Shown here: piece by piece, positions 59,497 to 64,000 of the stretch
Layout of the letters: every line of letters begins with the position of its first letter
Position numbering within the stretch: the stretch's first letter is position 1
Assembly (NCBI GenBank): GCA_028023455.1
Contig: JAQFVV010012545.1
Span: forward strand, 1,922,001-1,986,000
DNA length: 64,000 nucleotides
Reading direction: 5' to 3'
From: Epiperipatus broadwayi
Lineage: Eukaryota > Onychophora > Udeonychophora > Euonychophora > Peripatidae
Program-made: the position numbers and the translations under genes
The notes under the pieces: model-generated
What the model saw: the letters and a program-made list of their open reading frames with translations, nothing else
Told to the model about the DNA's origin: nothing
The model's database searches: none

Positions 59497-59805
59497 TACA
59501 CCTGCTGTCTGTGTTTGTAATGGCAGAATGTCATAGCCTTTGCCAGTGTATGTGTGTGGGGAGAGGGGGAATTTTGTGAAAGCAGAATGCTGTATTAAAA
59601 AGTTACACCCGTTTTTATTTAGTATTGTAATGTGTTTATTATTTTTGAGTACAAATTTATACTTTTCATATTGTTAAAAAATTGACTTTTTAAATATGCC
59701 AATCTGCTGCCACAAATATGTTCCCACCCCCAGCACTGGAGAAAGATACAGCCTTCTGATGTCATAAACATGGACAGCCAATATAATACATAAGTACCCT
59801 ATACT
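59497..59805. other. about 310-bp insertion in RTE copy 2
   Basis: Copy 1 passes directly from AATTGAATGTC to ATGAAAAAAATTAATAATG; here about 310 bp of unrelated sequence intervene. It contains a GTGTGTGGGGAGAGGGGG tract and a CCCACCCCCAGCACTGG block. No terminal repeats are evident. Identity unknown. Confidence 0.5.
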
Positions 59806-60692
59806 TGTGTAAAAAGATATGAAAAAAGGTTAATAATGATATAATTGGGAAGTACCAAGGATAATTAGAGAAGAAAATAAGCCTCAAAAGCATAAAGCAA
59901 CATTTTGTTATTGGAAAGAGAGTTGTTTCTGCAATAAGAATAGACATTGGAAAATGTGTGACAGAATTCCATTAAAAATTATATAGTAATAAAGAACAAG
60001 AATATTACCTGCAGTTATTACATCTGAATTGCCAGAATTTTAAATGAAGTGAAAACATACAGTTAAATCAATGAAGAGGGGAAACCTTCAGGAATTATGG
60101 AAATATATTTGACATTTAACATTAGCAGATGATGAAAAGAACTTTTTTTAAAAGCAAAGTTATATACCAAAGGTCTAAATACAAAAAATGTAGCAGATAA
60201 TGGGAAATATGCAACAATAATACTAATATTTAAGAGATATGACCCAAAAAAACATTAAAAATGACCGACCTATCAGTCTTACAACAGTTCTATACAAAAT
60301 CTTTACAATGATAATTATAACTCATTTACAGCAAACTTTGGATCAAAACAATAAAAAAGGGCTGGAATTAAAAGTAGTTTTAGAACAGTGCATCATATGC
60401 AAATATTGAGAGAAATTATAGGAAGAATCCATGAGTCTGAGTTGACATTATACATTGGATTTGTAGATTGTGAAAAAGTATTTGATTCCACAAGCATTTC
60501 TATAGTGATTAGAGCTTTGTATTATTAAGATATAGATCAGGATATTGTCATATTCTGAAGAATATTTATCAAAAGGCAACAAAAATGATTAGGGTTACAT
60601 TGTCATACTAAGAGTAACATTAAGATGTGTATATGACAAAGTGATTCCATATCTTCAAAACTCTTTATAGCAGTTTTGCAAGACGTATTTTT

Positions 60693-60803
60693 CTAATTAG
60701 GATTTGAACTCGGACTTTCAAGCTTCCTACAACTATCAACTCCATCCTATACAACTGATACACATTACTACATACATGTGAAAAAGATAAATGATCTCCA
60801 ATA
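60693..60803 (-). repeat. tRNA-like (SINE-like) insertion in RTE copy 2
   Basis: An insertion of about 110 bp absent from copy 1. On the minus strand it contains CCGAGTTCAAATCCT, close to the Pol III B box (GGTTCRANYCC), about 40 bases downstream of a weak A-box-like region. A cloverleaf is not clear. Confidence 0.45.
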
Positions 60804-61386
60804 ATGTGAATTAAAATATGAAGCTAAGGGAGTAAAAATAAATTAGAATTATTTAAATCATCTAGACTTTGCAGATGATATAGTTCTTTTTGAAAATAAT
60901 GCTTCAAAGTTTCAAAAAATAAAGCAAAAGTTATCATATGATGTAAAAAAAAAGTGGGATTAAATGTAAATATTAAAAAGACAAAAGTAATGTTCAATAC
61001 ATTTTCTCAGAAGAAGAAAATAAAGAATAAATGAAATTAATCATAAAATTAGAATGCTTTTACTACAGAGAGATTCATATGGTAAAAGACAATACTAAAA
61101 ACATAAATGATAATGCAAATATCATTGGTTATGTATTTATAAAGCTAATCATTTTATTTATTTGTGCTTGTAAAATATGCTATGATCTTTCATTAACATG
61201 TAAAAAAAAGGTGTGGACAGATGGTTTAAATTGGATCCCAACAGATTGTAGAAGACTTAGAAAAAGATTACACGTGAAATGGGGGAATCAAATAAGAAAG
61301 GTTATTTATTATCATCTCTTTTTCTCATGTCAATATTTTTTAAATTTTCAATTTTTATATGATTCATACTTAGGTGATCACAACTG

Positions 61387-61552
61387 AACATCATGTGACC
61401 ACCATTTCTAGGTGCAGTGCTCTCAGATCCAAGGTTCCTCACTGATGAAAGCTACAAGCTAGAAACCAAGTATTTTATGCACAAGCCTTCTGACATCTAT
61501 TGATTATTCTGCCTTGAATGGCACTACTGTATGGAGAGTTTTGACTGTTTTA
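61387..61552 (+). mobile_element. short hammerhead-family insertion with 10-bp target duplication
   Basis: ATCACAACTG flanks it at 61377-61386 and 61553-61562. The 166-bp unit starts AACATCATGTGACCACC and ends GGAGAGTTTTGACTGTTTTA, both found in the palindrome at 18359-19345. It carries TCCTCA-CTGATGA, stem II AGCT/AGCT, GAAAC (61431-61466), but the 3' strand of stem I is deleted, so the ribozyme cannot form. Confidence 0.75.
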
Positions 61553-61731
61553 ATCACAACTGCTTGCTCATTATGTGTTTGCAATTAACTTTTTGAATTG
61601 TTACATCATTCTAGAATTAAGAATTAATAAAATTAGTGAATTTGATTAACATTAGTAATTGCAATATATGTTATATAATTTAATTGTTTTCTATACCTAA
61701 TTTACAAAAGAATATAAGAATATTGGAATGG

Positions 61732-62040
61732 ACAAAGCAAAACTCTACATACAGTATTGCCACCCTGTGCCAACCGGAGTAATCAATAAATGCCAGACAG
61801 CTTGTGCATAAAATCCCTATCTAATTCCTATTCATCCAATATCCCCAGACTAGTTTCTGGCTTGTGGCCATCGTCAGTGAGGAGCTTTGCATCTGAGAGC
61901 ACTGCACAAGCCAGAAACTAGTCTTGGGGATATTGGATGAGTAGGCATTAGATAGGGATTTTATGCACAAGCCTTTTGGCATTCATTGATTACTCTGGTT
62001 GGCACAGGGTGGCAATACTGTATGTAGAGTTTTGCTTTGT
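61732..62040. mobile_element. small palindromic hammerhead-family element
   Basis: Arms ACAAAGCAAAACTCTACATA...and its inverse TATGTAGAGTTTTGCTTTGT bound a roughly 309-bp palindrome around CATCTGAGAGCACTGCACAA. The right arm has only the 3' half of the ribozyme (CCAGAAAC-TAGTC); the left arm has a complete one on the minus strand. Confidence 0.75.
61834..61892 (-). ncRNA. type-I hammerhead ribozyme, second complete fold
   Basis: Minus strand: TCCTCA, core CTGACGA, stem II TGGC pairing with GCCA around CACAA, GAAAC, TA, GTC, then TGGGGA pairing with TCCTCA, and an outer stem ATGCAA/TTGGAT with one mismatch. Length is 59 nt, the same as the copy at 19170-19228. Stem II has different paired bases in the two copies (GGTT/AGCC against TGGC/GCCA), and AGCT/AGCT in the truncated third, while the core is constant, which supports selection or descent from active ribozymes. 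Confidence 0.8.
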
Positions 62041-62436
62041 TTATAAACAATTATGTGCTAGTATAAGATAGTGATCATGTAATGTTGGAATGGATTAAGT
62101 TGTATGTACATTTTTTTAAAATAAAATTAATTTTTAAGTAGATTATTGTAAGATAAATATCTTTCAAATAGTCATTATCATAAAAATACAGTAAAATATT
62201 AGGTACTATTGAACAAATGTTTTTCCATCCTTTTAGTTGAGAATAGCTAAATAAATTACTGACTAATATAAGTCCAATTGTCTAAGAACCAGTTACCTAA
62301 AAGAAAAATCCAAATATGTTCAATATAATCTAATTATATGTTGAACTACTTTTATCATTTAGTAAAGATTGTTAAATGAATTTTTTAAAAATTCAAATTC
62401 ATTCAACTTAACACATACCATTTTGATTGGCATTAT

Positions 62437-62480
62437 TCTCCTCTCTTCTTCAGATATTGCTGATCTGACCAGTGGCAATA
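62437..62480 (+). repeat. fragment of the foldback family at 19796-20179
   Basis: ATTATTCTCCTCTCTTCTTC, then AGATATTGCTGATCTGACCA-GT, matches the inner end of the left arm near 19909-19950. Only this part is recognisable. Confidence 0.6.
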
Positions 62481-64000
62481 TTAACATGAAAATCAAAACA
62501 GGAATCTTTACATTATGATATTAGATTGAATTACAGGTTTATTTGCCATTGTCAACTGAAGTTTTTTTTAAAAAAAATTATTTTTCTACTTTTCTCATTT
62601 AAACATATGTTCACTATCTTAAATACAACTCTTTTCACCTTTCCTATCACCAATTTATGCTCTTTTAATCATTTTTTCAACTGGTTTCATTGTTTTTCCA
62701 CATTTACAAGGTATTTCATAGATACGCTGATGGGTAACCATACTTTCCTCAAATCATTAGTTTCTTTTGCTTTGTTTTATAGTGATTGTATACCTTCATA
62801 TTTTGCATTTAATTATATAATATATACTTAATTGAAGAAATGTTAATTGACCAGAAGGTTTGGAATATGCTTTATTATGAGGTCATACAATATAGCAAAG
62901 TCAGACTTTGTTTTTCATTTAAAAGTTGTTGATCAAGAGTGGCAATGATAAAACTTAAGAACCATCTCTTCATTTTCTCTGAAAAATTCAAAGTTGTATT
63001 GAAAGAATATTATTATGCAGAATTGCATTATATTAATAATAGAGTTGTTCAGATTTGTAAGCTATTATCCTCATTTAACCTGTTCCTTACAATAGACAAT
63101 TCTTCACCACAGTGTACATTTGTGAATAAATTTTGCACAACAAAAATCACCAATATCTTAGTATTTTCTATTTTTGTTTTTGAGTGATATAACTAAGTTT
63201 TTGGACAGAACTTCATCTTGTATGTTAAAGGATTAAGAATTTTAGAAAGAAATCTTAGTAAATTCTGATGAATTTCTAGATCTAAAAATAGGTCTTAATG
63301 GAGCATGATTTTATGGATTTCCGTAGACCATAAAGATGTAGGATTTGGATAAAATGTTAATTTACTTTTTCCTCAATAAATAAACTATGTGCAATGCTTT
63401 CTGAGTAATCATTGTAGTTTTGTTTTTGTAGATGGTAAAGAACCCCCTCCCATCTTTTATGTATTGGCTTATTGTGAAGAGTTATCTTATTTTGTTGTTG
63501 TAATCATTAGTATGCATTACACTTGTGGCATTACCTTTGTCAGCAAGGAGAATATTTATTGATTTGTCTAATTTGAGACTTAATAGATTCTTTTTCAGCA
63601 TTGATAATTTGGGTTTCTGGTACTTTCAAGTATTCGTTTTATTCTCTAGTATATTTCTGCTATTTTCTAGAGGCAATTTTTAGGTGACTTTTTCAGTTGC
63701 TTACATTATATCTAATAAGTGATTATTAGATGGAGCGAAGGCAAAGTTTAAGCTTCTTTTAAAAAAAAAAACCAACATGTGCTAATAAATGTTTAAAACG
63801 AAGATTTTGACTGACAAACCTGATACATTTTTTGATTCAGTATGGTATACCCATATGGGATTATAAGTTTCTTCTTTTGACATTTTAATTTTGTATGTAA
63901 TTTAGATTATGATTGAAAAACTTTTGTGAAATCTTCATCAATAAGCTTATTTGTTTAGCAAACATTTTATATAATTAATGGAACACAAGGTTATTAAAAA
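62481..64000. other. AT-rich sequence without recognised genes
   Basis: Two plus-strand open frames of 80-100 codons (62526-62831, 62939-63187) have F/I/L/S/K-rich, low-information translations and no domain I know. No element ends seen up to the window edge. Confidence 0.4.

Larger units (their letters stand above)
59290..61310 (+). mobile_element. RTE-type non-LTR retrotransposon copy 2, decayed
   Basis: Colinear with 11415-13200. It keeps FVDCEKVFDSTSISI (about 60455-60500; the Asp lost in copy 1 is present) and DFADDIVLFENN (FADD at 60868-60879, intact here). It ends in a degraded VLNWIP-like C-terminus around 61220-61300. Frames are broken throughout. Two insertions relative to copy 1 are visible, at about 59497-59805 and 60693-60803. 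The endonuclease part is missing. Confidence 0.75.

Overview
The window reads as AT-rich, repeat-dense non-coding DNA from an invertebrate animal nuclear genome. Support comes from a spliced animal gene exon with a consensus donor site, Penelope-like and RTE-type retroelements, tRNA-derived short repeats, and no sign of dense bacterial coding. I cannot fix the phylum. A lophotrochozoan or another AT-rich invertebrate is a guess.

Only one host gene segment is convincing: the first coding exon of BLTP1 (KIAA1109/Tweek, a bridge-like lipid transfer protein) on the minus strand at 16662-16854, ending in a GTAAGT donor. The next exon was not found in 1-16661, so intron 1 probably runs off the left edge. 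On that reading 1-16.66 kb is intronic and 17-64 kb lies upstream of the gene.

Layout. 389-1503: a DNA transposon with terminal inverted repeats (TIRs) that carries an exon-like, GC-richer ORF; a sister copy with an 8-bp target duplication sits at 20491-22169. 5.06-5.61 kb: Penelope-like ends. 5.73-6.77 kb: a minus-strand LTR. 8.0-9.3 kb and 10.44-13.26 kb: decayed non-LTR (RTE-type) elements. 18.36-19.35 kb: a roughly 960-bp palindrome with a 14-bp target duplication and a complete type-I hammerhead ribozyme fold. 19.80-20.18 kb: a second foldback with a tRNA-Phe-like sequence in its loop. 25.4-42.2 kb: a cluster of LTR elements set in AT-dinucleotide runs. It holds a solo LTR, a complete non-autonomous element with 3.18-kb LTRs, no pol, and a hendecad-repeat coiled-coil ORF (its 5' LTR is interrupted by a TTAA-flanked piggyBac-type MITE), and a third element with 2.0-kb LTRs. 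42.17-42.83 kb: homopolymer-rich sequence that looks like an assembly artefact. 43.97-44.88 kb: a Penelope-like GIY-YIG remnant. 44.9-59.1 kb: two decayed minus-strand Ty3/gypsy internal regions that appear to share one LTR. 59.29-61.31 kb: a second RTE copy carrying further insertions. 61.38-62.04 kb: two more insertions of the hammerhead family, one with a second intact ribozyme fold. The remainder is AT-rich sequence without recognisable genes.

The strongest novel signals are the hammerhead palindromes, the pol-less long-LTR element with its 11-residue repeat protein and 107-bp leader repeats, the repeated placement of LTR elements in AT runs, and the exon-like cargo in the TIR transposon.
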